The notes beneath the pieces were generated by a model. That model did not search any database and was not told the origin of the DNA. It saw only the letters and a program-made list of their open reading frames with translations. A DNA stretch of 57,334 bases from Alphaproteobacteria bacterium (lineage in GTDB: Bacteria > Pseudomonadota > Alphaproteobacteria > Micavibrionales > UBA2020), in assembly GCA_004297545.1 (NCBI GenBank), contig SCTB01000051.1:1-57334 (forward strand). Reading direction: 5' to 3'. How positions within the stretch are numbered: position 1 is the stretch's first letter; each line of letters opens with the position of its first letter. Both the position numbers and the translations under genes were made by a program. Positions 7,750 through 15,710 of this stretch are shown one piece after another.

Positions 7750-8324
7750 AGCTGCAGGCCGTCCTTTTTGCGGGGGGTGAGCGTGATGGGCTTGTTCACC
7801 ACGAGGTCTTCGGACGTCGCCACGGCGCCCGCTTCCGCTTTTTTCGCCGCGGCGGCGAAATCCGCGCCGGCCGCGGGCATCGCGTTCAAAAGCGCATCGA
7901 TGATTTTGTCGTGGTCACCGGCCGCAGCGCCGGATGCAGAGCGCGCCTGCGCCAGTATCGTCGTACCGGAATGATTGGCCGCAAGCGGATCAGCCCCCAG
8001 CGCCAGCATATGCTCCACGCAGCTAAGCTTCTGCTGCGAAACGGCGCGCGCGAGCACGGTGTAACCGAAGGAATCTTTTTCGGCCAGGGCCATGCCCCCC
8101 TCCGCGAGAGCTTCGAATATGGCGCGGTCGTAATACCTGAAAGCGAAATGAGGCAGGGGCGAGGGGGATTCGTTTCGCGCCTGGAAATAGTCCTCCATGT
8201 TCGCCTGGGTGGTCTGGGCGCCGCGCGACAGGCACAGCTGAACCCGGTCCAGATTGCGGCTGGCAACGGCATCATAGAGAAGGGCGTTCAGTGCGGCTTG
8301 TTGATTGTCGTCGAGGGTGGCCAT
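7746..8324 (-). CDS. Ankyrin-repeat protein, first gene of six-gene operon
   Basis: 192 residues. Cap LDDNQQAALNALLYDAV, then about four ankyrin units (CLSRGAQTTQAN, a degenerate second unit, GGMALAEKDSFGYTVL, MLALGADPLAANHSGTTI), a linker, and the tail DLVVNKPITLTPRKK ending GLQL. It is the promoter-proximal gene, with a strong promoter about 35 bases upstream and five tightly packed genes downstream. Candidate effector by position next to the dot genes. Confidence 0.85.
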   Translation of the reverse strand: MATLDDNQQAALNALLYDAVASRNLDRVQLCLSRGAQTTQANMEDYFQARNESPSPLPHFAFRYYDRAIFEALAEGGMALAEKDSFGYTVLARAVSQQKLSCVEHMLALGADPLAANHSGTTILAQARSASGAAAGDHDKIIDALLNAMPAAGADFAAAAKKAEAGAVATSEDLVVNKPITLTPRKKDGLQL

Positions 8325-8358
8325 CGTCGTTTTTTAGTCCTGTGCCTGGATTTGCTCC

Positions 8359-8388
8359 ATCATACTGAATCCAAAACCGTTATGTCAA
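8359..8388 (-). promoter_or_regulatory. Promoter of the six-gene ankyrin operon
   Basis: On the minus strand a perfect TTGACA (8383-8388), an 18-base spacer and TATGAT (8359-8364), about 35 bases upstream of the first start codon. The 9-mer TTGACATAA here recurs at several other genes in the window. Confidence 0.7.
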
Positions 8389-8531
8389 TAAGATATGTTT
8401 CTGAAATTTTGTTTAAAAACAAATAGATAGATACTGTTTATCCTGCCTTCAAGTTTGCGCTTGCTATGTTATGGCAACAATATTAACGTATACCAGTTTT
8501 GCAACCAGAATGATTCCATGCTTGAAGCAGG

Positions 8532-9155
8532 ATGAGTGACGTGGCGATCCGTTTTGACATCAAGAAGGTATTCCGGCAGGCCGCCGCCGTCGCCCTTATG
8601 GGCCTGGCGGGCGCCGGCGCCGGGGGCTATGGCTATCACGCCACCCACGGGAAGCTGGATGCGCACAAGACGCCGGCATCCCTCGCTGCGGTTGAAAAAT
8701 ATCAGACGCGGCTGAACACGATTTCCGCCCAGCAGGACGCGCTTGCAACGACCACCGACGAAGATGCCGCCTCAAAACTCGAAAAGAGAAAGCGCGTGTT
8801 CCTGGCCGACGTCATGCTCGATACCACCATCAGCGAGGCCGATGTCGGCGCTCTGGCGGGAGAATTCAACAAGCTAGGCGCTGATGACGGCATTGTGTTC
8901 CGGTTCGCGTCGGAAAATCCGTCCAGCCTGCGCGAGCGCAACGAATGCCTTGCGGACGTCATGCTGACCAAGGACCGGCTTGAAACGGCGGAGCGCACGC
9001 AGGACTGCATGACAGCCTATGCCACGAAGGACGAGGAAGGCGCCAGGACATCCACGAAATCCGGCGCGCTTGTCGGCATTGCCCTTGCGGGCAGCTTTCT
9101 GCTGGGCCGGAGATTCGGCCGCCGCAAAGAGGCGCAGGGCCCTCAAAATACCTGA
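8532..9155 (+). CDS. Unknown protein with two terminal membrane segments
   Basis: 207 residues, not recognised. A hydrophobic Gly/Ala-rich segment lies at about residues 15-33 (AAAVALMGLAGAGAGGYGY) and another at about 177-192 (GALVGIALAGSFLLG), followed by a basic end (RRFGRRKE). The middle is helical and hydrophilic with two cysteines (NECLADVML, TQDCMTAY). It is probably an inner-membrane protein with a periplasmic or cytosolic helical domain. It diverges from the ankyrin operon; a weak promoter (TTGCTA at 8461, TAACGT at 8484) precedes it. The tail matches neither shared class. Confidence 0.7.
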   Translation: MSDVAIRFDIKKVFRQAAAVALMGLAGAGAGGYGYHATHGKLDAHKTPASLAAVEKYQTRLNTISAQQDALATTTDEDAASKLEKRKRVFLADVMLDTTISEADVGALAGEFNKLGADDGIVFRFASENPSSLRERNECLADVMLTKDRLETAERTQDCMTAYATKDEEGARTSTKSGALVGIALAGSFLLGRRFGRRKEAQGPQNT

Positions 9156-9271
9156 CAGCCCCCTTGTTCTGACAACAAAACGCCCCATTTAAGGCGGCCC
9201 GAAAACGTGATATATTGCACGCAATCGCATCACAACTCCGCCACATCTATCCGGTGAAAGGCACTTCTTCC

Positions 9272-9859
9272 ATGACGCAGGCTCACCCCCGCAAGGCCGT
9301 GCAGGCTGATCCATTCGTGACGATCGAGATTATGGACCGGCTTCCGCCTGCGGACCTGAACGATCTTTGCGATGCAACGGATGCGGCCATCGAGGGCGGC
9401 GGCGGTTTTGGCTGGGTCAGCCTGCCGGCGCGCGAAGTGCTGGAGCGTTACTGGAAAGGCGTGCTGGTTGTTCCCGAGCGCCATCTTCTGCTGGCCCGCA
9501 TGGACGGCGTGGTCTGCGGCGCGGCGCAGCTGGTCGAGCCCAGCCGCCACAACGAAGCGCAGTCTTTTTCCGCACAGGTGCTCGCCTCATTCGTTGCGCC
9601 CTGGGCGCGCAACCGCGGCGCGGGCCGCAAGCTTGTCGAGACTGCAGAAAAGCTGGCGCTCGAAATGGGCTACAAGGTTCTGCATCTCGACGTGAGGGAG
9701 ACGCAGGAGGCCGCGATACGCCTGTATGAGTCGATGGGGTACCGCCGCTGGGGCGTAAATCCGGCCTATGCTTTCGTCAATAACCGCGCGATTGCGGGCT
9801 ATTATTACACCAAAGTCATCAGCCCCCTGTTCACGCTGAAAGACGCCGTATCCGGATAG
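9272..9859 (+). CDS. GNAT-family N-acetyltransferase
   Basis: 195 residues. It transfers an acetyl group from acetyl-CoA to an unknown amine. The acetyl-CoA loop is visible in FVAPWARNRGAGRKLVETAEKLAL (R-x-x-G-x-G/A type), followed by the beta5 and motif B region LHLDVRETQEAAIRLYESMGY. I use the ATG at 9272, about 11 bases after GAAAGG; an upstream start adds a poorly conserved 19 residues. A 15-bp hairpin ends the gene. Substrate cannot be told from sequence. Confidence 0.85.
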   Translation: MTQAHPRKAVQADPFVTIEIMDRLPPADLNDLCDATDAAIEGGGGFGWVSLPAREVLERYWKGVLVVPERHLLLARMDGVVCGAAQLVEPSRHNEAQSFSAQVLASFVAPWARNRGAGRKLVETAEKLALEMGYKVLHLDVRETQEAAIRLYESMGYRRWGVNPAYAFVNNRAIAGYYYTKVISPLFTLKDAVSG

Positions 9860-10173
9860 TTGACCGCGACTCATATAATGTGAACAGCATTGATTTAATT
9901 CACATAAACAGGATCCCGTTGGCAAATCGGGAGTGATTCTCTTCCCGATTTGCCAACTCGTTCAAAATTTTTGCCGTAAAATCAAAGCTACATTTTACAT
10001 ATATATTTTTTTTAAAATAAAGATGCTTAAAAAGCATGATTATTGTAATTAAAGACCCCAATCATTTTACTTTCTGTAATTTTATCTTGCCAAAAAAAAA
10101 TCACAGCCGTAATTTACGGAAACGATAAAAAATCATAATAAACACCAAAACCCTGCTAGGAGTGCACACAATC
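9860..10173 (+). other. AT-rich intergenic leader of the Clp-like gene
   Basis: 314 bases. The first part holds the hairpin at 9918-9957. From about 9960 to 10140 it is extremely AT-rich with runs of T and A, in strong contrast to the neighbouring genes. Many possible -10 boxes exist and none stands out. The ribosome site AGGAG (10158-10162) ends it. It may be curved DNA or a binding site for a nucleoid protein (inference). Confidence 0.5.
9918..9957 (+). terminator. Strong hairpin, likely terminator of the GNAT gene
   Basis: Perfect 15-bp stem (9918-9932 pairing with 9943-9957) around a 10-base loop, followed shortly by AAAATTTTT. It lies 58 bases after the acetyltransferase stop. Confidence 0.75.
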
Positions 10174-12831
10174 ATGGCCAATGAAGAAGAGAACGGTTTT
10201 CACGGCACCCGCTACCTTGTCGACGCGGAGAATTCGCGCCAATACGCCATCCGTTACGACAATGGACGGCCGACGAAACCGATTCACGTTTTCGCTGTGA
10301 GTTCCAAGGACGGCAGCTTCAAACCGAATGAGACCATATTCGCGCTGGATGACGAGCCGGAACTGACTTCCGCCGGCGGCAAGCCGAGAATGTCGGTCGT
10401 CGCGTTCCAGATCACGACTGGTCCCTCGGGCGAGCCCAAGGGCCTCAAGCAGCAGGGCATCGAATATGACGTGACGTTCCGCTCCGCGGCCGGCCAGTTT
10501 CAGGTCATCTACACGCTGACCGAAGATTCCAGGCAGACGCTGGAAGAAAAAGGCTTCGCGGCAAGCTTCCCGAAGACGTTCACGAACAGCCTCGATCCGA
10601 GCGACCGCGGCCTCGTGCGCACCGCATCCGGCATTTCGGTCGACCCGGGCCTGCTGCGCAACCTGTCGTTCCCCCCGCACCACGACGGCGGCGCCCTGAT
10701 TGCGCGCCAGAACGTCGAGGCGATCGAGTCGACGCCGACTGTCATGTCGCGCCCCGACGAAACCACGCAGCCGAACCCGAATCCGAACCCGGTGACCAAG
10801 CCCACGACCACGTTCAACCAGACCAGCAACCCGGTCGTGACGCCGAAGCCGCCCGAGAAGCCGAAGGTGCCGGATGCCGCGATCGAAGCCGTCATCCGCC
10901 AGTATTGCGACGACCTGTCCGAAAAAGCCGCCAACCACAAGCTCGACCCCGTGGTGGGCCGCGACCAGGAAGTCGTCGACACGATCAAGATCCTCTCGCG
11001 CCGCAAGCAGGCTTCCGTCTGCTTTACGGGCGATGCGGGCGTCGGCAAGACGGCGATGTTCGCGGGCGTCGCCCAGTACATCGCGGATGACAAGGACGTT
11101 CCCGACTCGCTCCGCGGGGCGCGCGTCCTGTCTCTCGACCTGAACGCCATGAACGCGGGCGCGAAATTCCGCGGCCAGTTCGAGGAAAAACTGAAGCCCC
11201 TGATCGACGGCCTGAAAGAGCGCGAAGGCTACCTGAAAGGGCACAAGATCATCCTCGCCATCGACGAGATCCACTCGCAGCTGACGGCCGGCAAGGCCGA
11301 AGGCGGCACGGACGCCGGCAACATCATGAAGCCGTTCCTGACCGCGAAGGGCATTTCCGTCATGGGCACCACGACGGGCGAGGAATACAAGAAGCACATC
11401 GAGAAAGATAACGCTCTCGCCAGCCGCTTCGAGCAGAAAAACCTCGACAGCCCGGATCCTGCGTCCACCAAGATCATCCTCAAGAAGCTGTGGCCCCTGA
11501 TCAAGGAACACCACGGCCTCGTGGAGGACCTGGCCGAAGACGATTTCGACTATATCGTCAACATGACCAACCGCTACGCCCCGAACGAGGCGCAGCCCCG
11601 CAAGGGCGAAAAAGCCCTCGACATGGCGGCGGCCTCGGCCAAGTTCCGCCACTCGAACGTCATCGAGAAGCAAGACATGGTCACGGCGGTCGCGCAGATG
11701 TCGAAGCTGTCTCCTGAGTTCCTGAACCAGAGCGACCATGAGCGCTTCCTCAAGATGCGCGAAGCGCTGCCCAACGAAGTCCTGGGCCAGCCCGGCCTCG
11801 GCCGCATCGTGGACGGCCTCATCGGCTCGCGCTCGGGCCTGAACGACCCGAACCAGCCCTGGGCTGCGTTTGTGATGCAGGGACCGACCGGCACGGGTAA
11901 AACGGAGACCGCGAAAGCGCTCGCCCGCTACCTGTTCGGCACCGAGGAAGCCCTCATCCAGCTGAACATGGCGGAATACTCGGAGAAGCACACCGTGTCG
12001 CGTCTCATCGGCGCGCCTCCCGGCTATGTCGGCTTCGACACGGCCGAGCCCGCGCTGACCGAGCGCATCCGCCAGCGTCCCTACTCGATCCTGCTGCTGG
12101 ATGAAGTCGAGAAAGCGCATCCTGACGTGTTCAACATCCTGCTCGGCGTCCTCAACGACGGCAAGATGTCGGACAACCAGGGCAAGAAAGTCCTGTTCAA
12201 CAACGTCATCGTGATGATGACCTCGAACCTCGGCGCAAAAGAAGCCATGGCGGCCATAAAAGGCGGCTCGAGCGGCTCTTTCGACAGCCACTCTTCTGAG
12301 ATGTCTCCCGAGAAACAGCAGGAGATCCTCAGCAAGAAGTACGAGACCGCGCGCGGTCAGTTCTTCCGCCCCGAGATGATCAACCGCATCGAGGAACTGG
12401 GCGGCTTCGTGACCTTCGTCCCGCTGGGTGAAGTCGTCATCCGCCGCCTTGTCGACCGCGAACTGGACAAGGTCAACAAGCGCATCTCCGACTCCACGGC
12501 TGTCGGCCTGAAGAACGTCACGCTGGAAGTGGCGGACGACGTGAAGAACGAGATCGCGAAAAACGGCTACAAGCCCGACATGGGCGCAAGGCCGCTGCGC
12601 AAGGAGGTTCGGGAGAAAATCCAGAACCCGCTGGGCGGCTGGCTCATGGCGAACAAAGGCAAAGTCGCCAAGTTCGTGGCCGAAAACGGCGCGGCCAAGA
12701 TCGTCGTCGACAAGATCGGCGCTCTGTTCGAGCCCAAGCTGGTGGCGGTCGAACCCGCCCCGGCGGCCACGGCAGCGATTTCCAACGACAACACGGCTGG
12801 TTCACCTGCCGCGAAGAAGCTCGCACCGTAA
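10174..12831 (+). CDS. Double-AAA+ Clp/Hsp100-type ATPase with atypical N-domain
   Basis: 885 residues. An ATP-driven protein unfoldase. D1 begins near DPVVGRDQEV (about 262), with Walker A GDAGVGKT (about 285) and Walker B ILAIDEIHS; AKFRGQFEEKLK is the Clp signature. D2 has Walker A GPTGTGKT (about 570), Walker B LLLDEVEKAHP and sensor 2 GARPLRKEV. The two Walker A motifs are about 287 residues apart, as in ClpA/ClpC and unlike ClpB with its long middle domain. Residues 1-190 are not a Clp_N repeat pair, and a Pro/Asn/Thr linker (about 195-235) joins them to D1. Where ClpA has its ClpP-binding IGL loop this protein has GGSSGSF, so ClpP partnership looks doubtful. The ATG at 10174 follows AGGAG by 11 bases. 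Confidence 0.92.
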   Translation: MANEEENGFHGTRYLVDAENSRQYAIRYDNGRPTKPIHVFAVSSKDGSFKPNETIFALDDEPELTSAGGKPRMSVVAFQITTGPSGEPKGLKQQGIEYDVTFRSAAGQFQVIYTLTEDSRQTLEEKGFAASFPKTFTNSLDPSDRGLVRTASGISVDPGLLRNLSFPPHHDGGALIARQNVEAIESTPTVMSRPDETTQPNPNPNPVTKPTTTFNQTSNPVVTPKPPEKPKVPDAAIEAVIRQYCDDLSEKAANHKLDPVVGRDQEVVDTIKILSRRKQASVCFTGDAGVGKTAMFAGVAQYIADDKDVPDSLRGARVLSLDLNAMNAGAKFRGQFEEKLKPLIDGLKEREGYLKGHKIILAIDEIHSQLTAGKAEGGTDAGNIMKPFLTAKGISVMGTTTGEEYKKHIEKDNALASRFEQKNLDSPDPASTKIILKKLWPLIKEHHGLVEDLAEDDFDYIVNMTNRYAPNEAQPRKGEKALDMAAASAKFRHSNVIEKQDMVTAVAQMSKLSPEFLNQSDHERFLKMREALPNEVLGQPGLGRIVDGLIGSRSGLNDPNQPWAAFVMQGPTGTGKTETAKALARYLFGTEEALIQLNMAEYSEKHTVSRLIGAPPGYVGFDTAEPALTERIRQRPYSILLLDEVEKAHPDVFNILLGVLNDGKMSDNQGKKVLFNNVIVMMTSNLGAKEAMAAIKGGSSGSFDSHSSEMSPEKQQEILSKKYETARGQFFRPEMINRIEELGGFVTFVPLGEVVIRRLVDRELDKVNKRISDSTAVGLKNVTLEVADDVKNEIAKNGYKPDMGARPLRKEVREKIQNPLGGWLMANKGKVAKFVAENGAAKIVVDKIGALFEPKLVAVEPAPAATAAISNDNTAGSPAAKKLAP

Positions 12832-12861
12832 ATCAACTATAGGTGTTTTGGTGAAACTGAT

Positions 12862-12890
12862 GGGGCCCCTTGAAAAAGGGGCCCCTTCTT
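12862..12890 (+). terminator. Terminator of the Clp-like gene
   Basis: GGGGCCCCTT, loop GAAA, AAGGGGCCCC, then TTCTTT. A 10-bp perfect stem. A near-identical GGGGCCCC hairpin ends the acetyl-CoA synthetase gene at 57035-57056. Confidence 0.85.
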
Positions 12891-12909
12891 TATGACTGCT
12901 TCCAGATGA

Positions 12910-14289
12910 TCATGCCGACGGCGGCTTCGGCGCGGGAAGGCAGGGCGCCGCAGGGGCGGGCGCAGGCTTCGGGTTCGCCCTGTCTTTGATCACCTCGTCC
13001 ATGACCTGCCAGGTCGACTGGAAGCGGCTGCTCCAGCGCACGTCGCCTAAGCGCCGGTTCACTTCCGCGAAATCGATGCCGGTATACGGGTTTTTGTTGT
13101 CGGCGGCCCGCTTTTCCATCGCCCTGACGGTCGCATGATCCGCGCCCAGCGCCTGCCGGTGGCGCTCGATATCCGCAGCCTCATAGGCCCATTGCATCTT
13201 CTGGCTGCCCCTGAACAGCGCGGCATAGGCGGGCAGCCGCGCGCCTTCAGTAAAGCTGGGCAGGCTGCCGATCTTCCCGGCCTTGTCCACTTCGTCCTGG
13301 TCGAAGACGCCACGATGGATTTCGGTGAAGAGGCGGAACTTGCCGTTCGCGATGTCCTCGATGTATGAATTCAGCTCCGACGTCAGGTAAAAGTTGCGCC
13401 AGTCGTCGCTATCGAAGACGCGCTCGAAAATAGCCCTGGCGCCGGCGCGCAGCGCGTCGTTCTGCGATGCGCCCTGCGCAACGCCGGCGTTGTAGGTATC
13501 CTCGAAAAGCTTATGGTTGTCCGCGCTCGTATAGGCGGTGTTGGCATCGTGCTTCTTGAGGTATTCCCAGTAGCTGTCGTCGCCGGAGAGCTTTTTTTCG
13601 TAGGCGACCGCGAATTCCAGCGCGACGGGCGCGGCCTCGGTGGACAGGTTGCGGCGCACGCGGGATTCGATATCCCAGACATAGCCGTAGCGCAACAGGC
13701 CCTGCTTGTCCTGCGCGGCATGGGTTATTTCATGCGCAAGGTCGAGCACCTGGCCCTGTTTCTTCGCATTCTGGCCGGCGGCCACGAAAGTATCCGAGGC
13801 CAGGTATTGCGCCGCCGTGCCCGCCGGCATGTGCCTGAGCGCGCATAGACGCAGGTGTTCCTGGTCCGCAAGATCGACCAGCGGCTTGCCCATGAAGGTG
13901 ACGTTGGAAAGCGTGTTCAGCGCCGCAACGACTGCCTGGTCGCGCGGATCATTGTCGTTGGCAGCCGTATGCGCCTCGAAGCAGAATTTTTTCATATAGT
14001 ACTGCATGCGCTCTTCGGGCGACATCCTCAGCACCGCTTCGGAGGGCGGCGCGCTGTCGTTCTGGCGGAACAGCTCCTCGGCGTAGGCGAGTTTAGGCTT
14101 CGGCGGGGCCGTGTCCGGCGGGCAGGGCGCCAGGACAGCGGGCCGCTGGTCGGCAAAGGCCAGATGACTGTCGGACTGCAGCGTCGTGCAGCTGGCGACG
14201 ATGGCCGCGCCCGCAAGAGCGAGAGTGGTGCGATGGGCCTTTTTCACCGCCCTTGAATTGAATATCTCGCGCAGCGACCGCCTTTTCAT
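12910..14289 (-). CDS. Lipoprotein with HExxH metallopeptidase-like motif (DUF6782-like)
   Basis: 459 residues. A basic n-region and hydrophobic stretch end in the lipobox VASC (Cys34), so it should be a lipoprotein. The HExxH motif is HEITH (186-190) in VLDLAHEITHAAQDKQG, with a Glu (about 218, STEAAPVALEF) placed like the third zinc ligand of three related proteins in this window. The C-terminus is Pro-rich and ends APKPPSA (tail 2). It is the most divergent of the four. Peptidase activity is inferred from the motif only. It is convergent with the Clp-like gene across a terminator. Confidence 0.75.
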   Translation of the reverse strand: MKRRSLREIFNSRAVKKAHRTTLALAGAAIVASCTTLQSDSHLAFADQRPAVLAPCPPDTAPPKPKLAYAEELFRQNDSAPPSEAVLRMSPEERMQYYMKKFCFEAHTAANDNDPRDQAVVAALNTLSNVTFMGKPLVDLADQEHLRLCALRHMPAGTAAQYLASDTFVAAGQNAKKQGQVLDLAHEITHAAQDKQGLLRYGYVWDIESRVRRNLSTEAAPVALEFAVAYEKKLSGDDSYWEYLKKHDANTAYTSADNHKLFEDTYNAGVAQGASQNDALRAGARAIFERVFDSDDWRNFYLTSELNSYIEDIANGKFRLFTEIHRGVFDQDEVDKAGKIGSLPSFTEGARLPAYAALFRGSQKMQWAYEAADIERHRQALGADHATVRAMEKRAADNKNPYTGIDFAEVNRRLGDVRWSSRFQSTWQVMDEVIKDRANPKPAPAPAAPCLPAPKPPSA

Positions 14290-14529
14290 GGGCTTCCCTG
14301 TCTCCAGAATCGAAAATTTTTTAAATGAGACGGAAAACTAGCACGAAACGTAATTTTCAGAAAGATCAAACCCCGACGGCGTAATATTATATGTTCAGGC
14401 CCGAACGGTTTCTGAACTGAACGCCGAAAAGATTAAATGATTCAAAGGTTTACTCTTTCCAACCTCAGGGCAGTCTGGATAAAATGGAAAAGGGGACAAT
14501 AATGTTTCTTATACGGGAGGAATACAATC

Positions 14530-15204
14530 ATGGAAAAAGGTTCTTGTTCGGCCACGCCGGATGCGGGCGCCTGCGGCAGCGGCCCTGAAAAGGGAAAGTG
14601 CTGTGCCAAGCTTATCAAGGGCGCCATTCTGGGCGGCCTTATCATGTGGGCGTGGTTCGCCCTGTCATGGCATGTCATTCCCTGGCATGCGAATTCGCTG
14701 ATGGGTTTCAAGGACGAAAAGGTTGTCGCCACGGCGCTCACGAAAGCCGCGCCCGACTCTGGCGTCTATGTCCTGCCCTTCACGGACATGGGCAAGGCAG
14801 AACAGAAAACCGACAAGCCCTTTGCTTTCGTGTCGGTCTATGCTCCCGGCGTCAACGTGAAGGATTCCATGCCGCAGATGATGATCGGCGCCTTCGTGAT
14901 GTCGGTCGTGATGGCGGGATTCTTGAGCTGCCTGCTCACCAAGAAAGTGGAGGGCTTCTGCCCGGTTGCTTTCTCGATGAAAATCGGCCTGCTCGTGGGC
15001 ATCGGCGCGCATTTGCCGAACTACCTCTTCTACCACTTCCCCTTAAGCTGGACGCTGACCGGCATGGCGGATGAAGTCATCGCTTTCGCGCTGGCGGGCG
15101 CGGTCATCGGAAAATGCGTGCTAAAGCTGAAACTCGGCATGTGCCCGGCTTCCGCCTGCGCGACGACCGATGCGAAATGCGACGGCAAGACGGACAAGAA
15201 GTAA
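14530..15204 (+). CDS. Cysteine-rich integral membrane protein, unknown function
   Basis: 224 residues. Cys clusters sit at both ends (Cys6, 15, 24, 25 at the N-terminus; a CPASACATTDAKC run at the C-terminus). Hydrophobic segments at about 29-50, 115-140, 148-170 and 178-198 give roughly four membrane passes. The block GLIMWAWFALSWHVIPWHANSL resembles a small family of bacterial membrane proteins that I cannot name with certainty. The Cys residues could bind metal or be redox-active (inference). GGGAGG lies 9 bases before the ATG. Confidence 0.75.
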   Translation: MEKGSCSATPDAGACGSGPEKGKCCAKLIKGAILGGLIMWAWFALSWHVIPWHANSLMGFKDEKVVATALTKAAPDSGVYVLPFTDMGKAEQKTDKPFAFVSVYAPGVNVKDSMPQMMIGAFVMSVVMAGFLSCLLTKKVEGFCPVAFSMKIGLLVGIGAHLPNYLFYHFPLSWTLTGMADEVIAFALAGAVIGKCVLKLKLGMCPASACATTDAKCDGKTDKK

Positions 15205-15222
15205 ACCGGAAGAAACCTGAAA

Positions 15223-15256
15223 GGTCCGCCGCCGCAAAGCGGGCCTCTTTCTTTTT
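15223..15256 (+). terminator. Terminator after the Cys-rich membrane protein
   Basis: GGTCCGC (15223-15229) pairs with GCGGGCC (15239-15245, one G-T wobble), followed by TCTTTCTTTTTCT. It lies between convergent genes. Confidence 0.65.
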
Positions 15257-15619
15257 CTAGGCCGCCTGCACCATGCGGCCGAGGCGCCGGCCGCCCAGGA
15301 TATGCAGGTGCAGGTGCGGGACTTCCTGCCCGCCGTTCGCGCCGCAGTTCGAAATGACGCGGTAGCCGGTTTCGTCCAGTCCCTGTTCTTTCGCGATCCT
15401 GCCAATCGCCCTGAACAGGGCCGCGATTTCATCGGGGCTCGCTTTCGCCGCAAAGTCGTTCATGTCGCGGTACGGCCCCTTGGGCAGCACGAGGATATGG
15501 GCGGGCGCCTGCGGCGCAATGTCGTGAAACGACAGCACATGGTCGTCTTCGTAGACTTTCTTGCAGGGTATTTCCCCGCGCAGGATTTTCGCGAAAATAT
15601 TGTTGCTGTCATAAGACAT
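15257..15619 (-). CDS. HIT-family nucleotide-binding protein (HinT-like)
   Basis: 120 residues, the usual length. HIT proteins hydrolyse purine nucleoside phosphoramidates and similar AMP conjugates. The histidine triad is HLHLHILGG near residue 102, with the N-terminal IFAKILRGEIPCKKVYEDD and ILVLPKGP blocks typical of the family. Cytosolic housekeeping enzyme, apparently a single-gene unit. Confidence 0.93.
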   Translation of the reverse strand: MSYDSNNIFAKILRGEIPCKKVYEDDHVLSFHDIAPQAPAHILVLPKGPYRDMNDFAAKASPDEIAALFRAIGRIAKEQGLDETGYRVISNCGANGGQEVPHLHLHILGGRRLGRMVQAA

Positions 15620-15710
15620 TGGAAAGGCCTCCGGCTGTTTTACCGCGGGGGTCAGTGTAACAAACTTGAGATTTCGCTCAAGTTCCTTCTAGAATGGGTC
15701 GGGGGCAGGC

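Noticed and set aside
6346..7974. 542-codon plus-strand frame across the ankyrin operon
   Set aside because: Crosses four real genes on the opposite strand, all of which have ankyrin repeats and coupled starts.
4465..8324. Legionella-type E-block secretion signal at ankyrin C-termini
   Set aside because: The last 20 residues are basic (KK, RKK) with few Glu, so the classical E-block does not fit; any signal here must be of another type.
10156..12291. 711-codon open frame antisense to the Clp-like gene
   Set aside because: Mirror of a GC-rich gene; the protein is Arg/His/Asp/Val-rich without any family motif, while the plus strand encodes a clear AAA+ ATPase.
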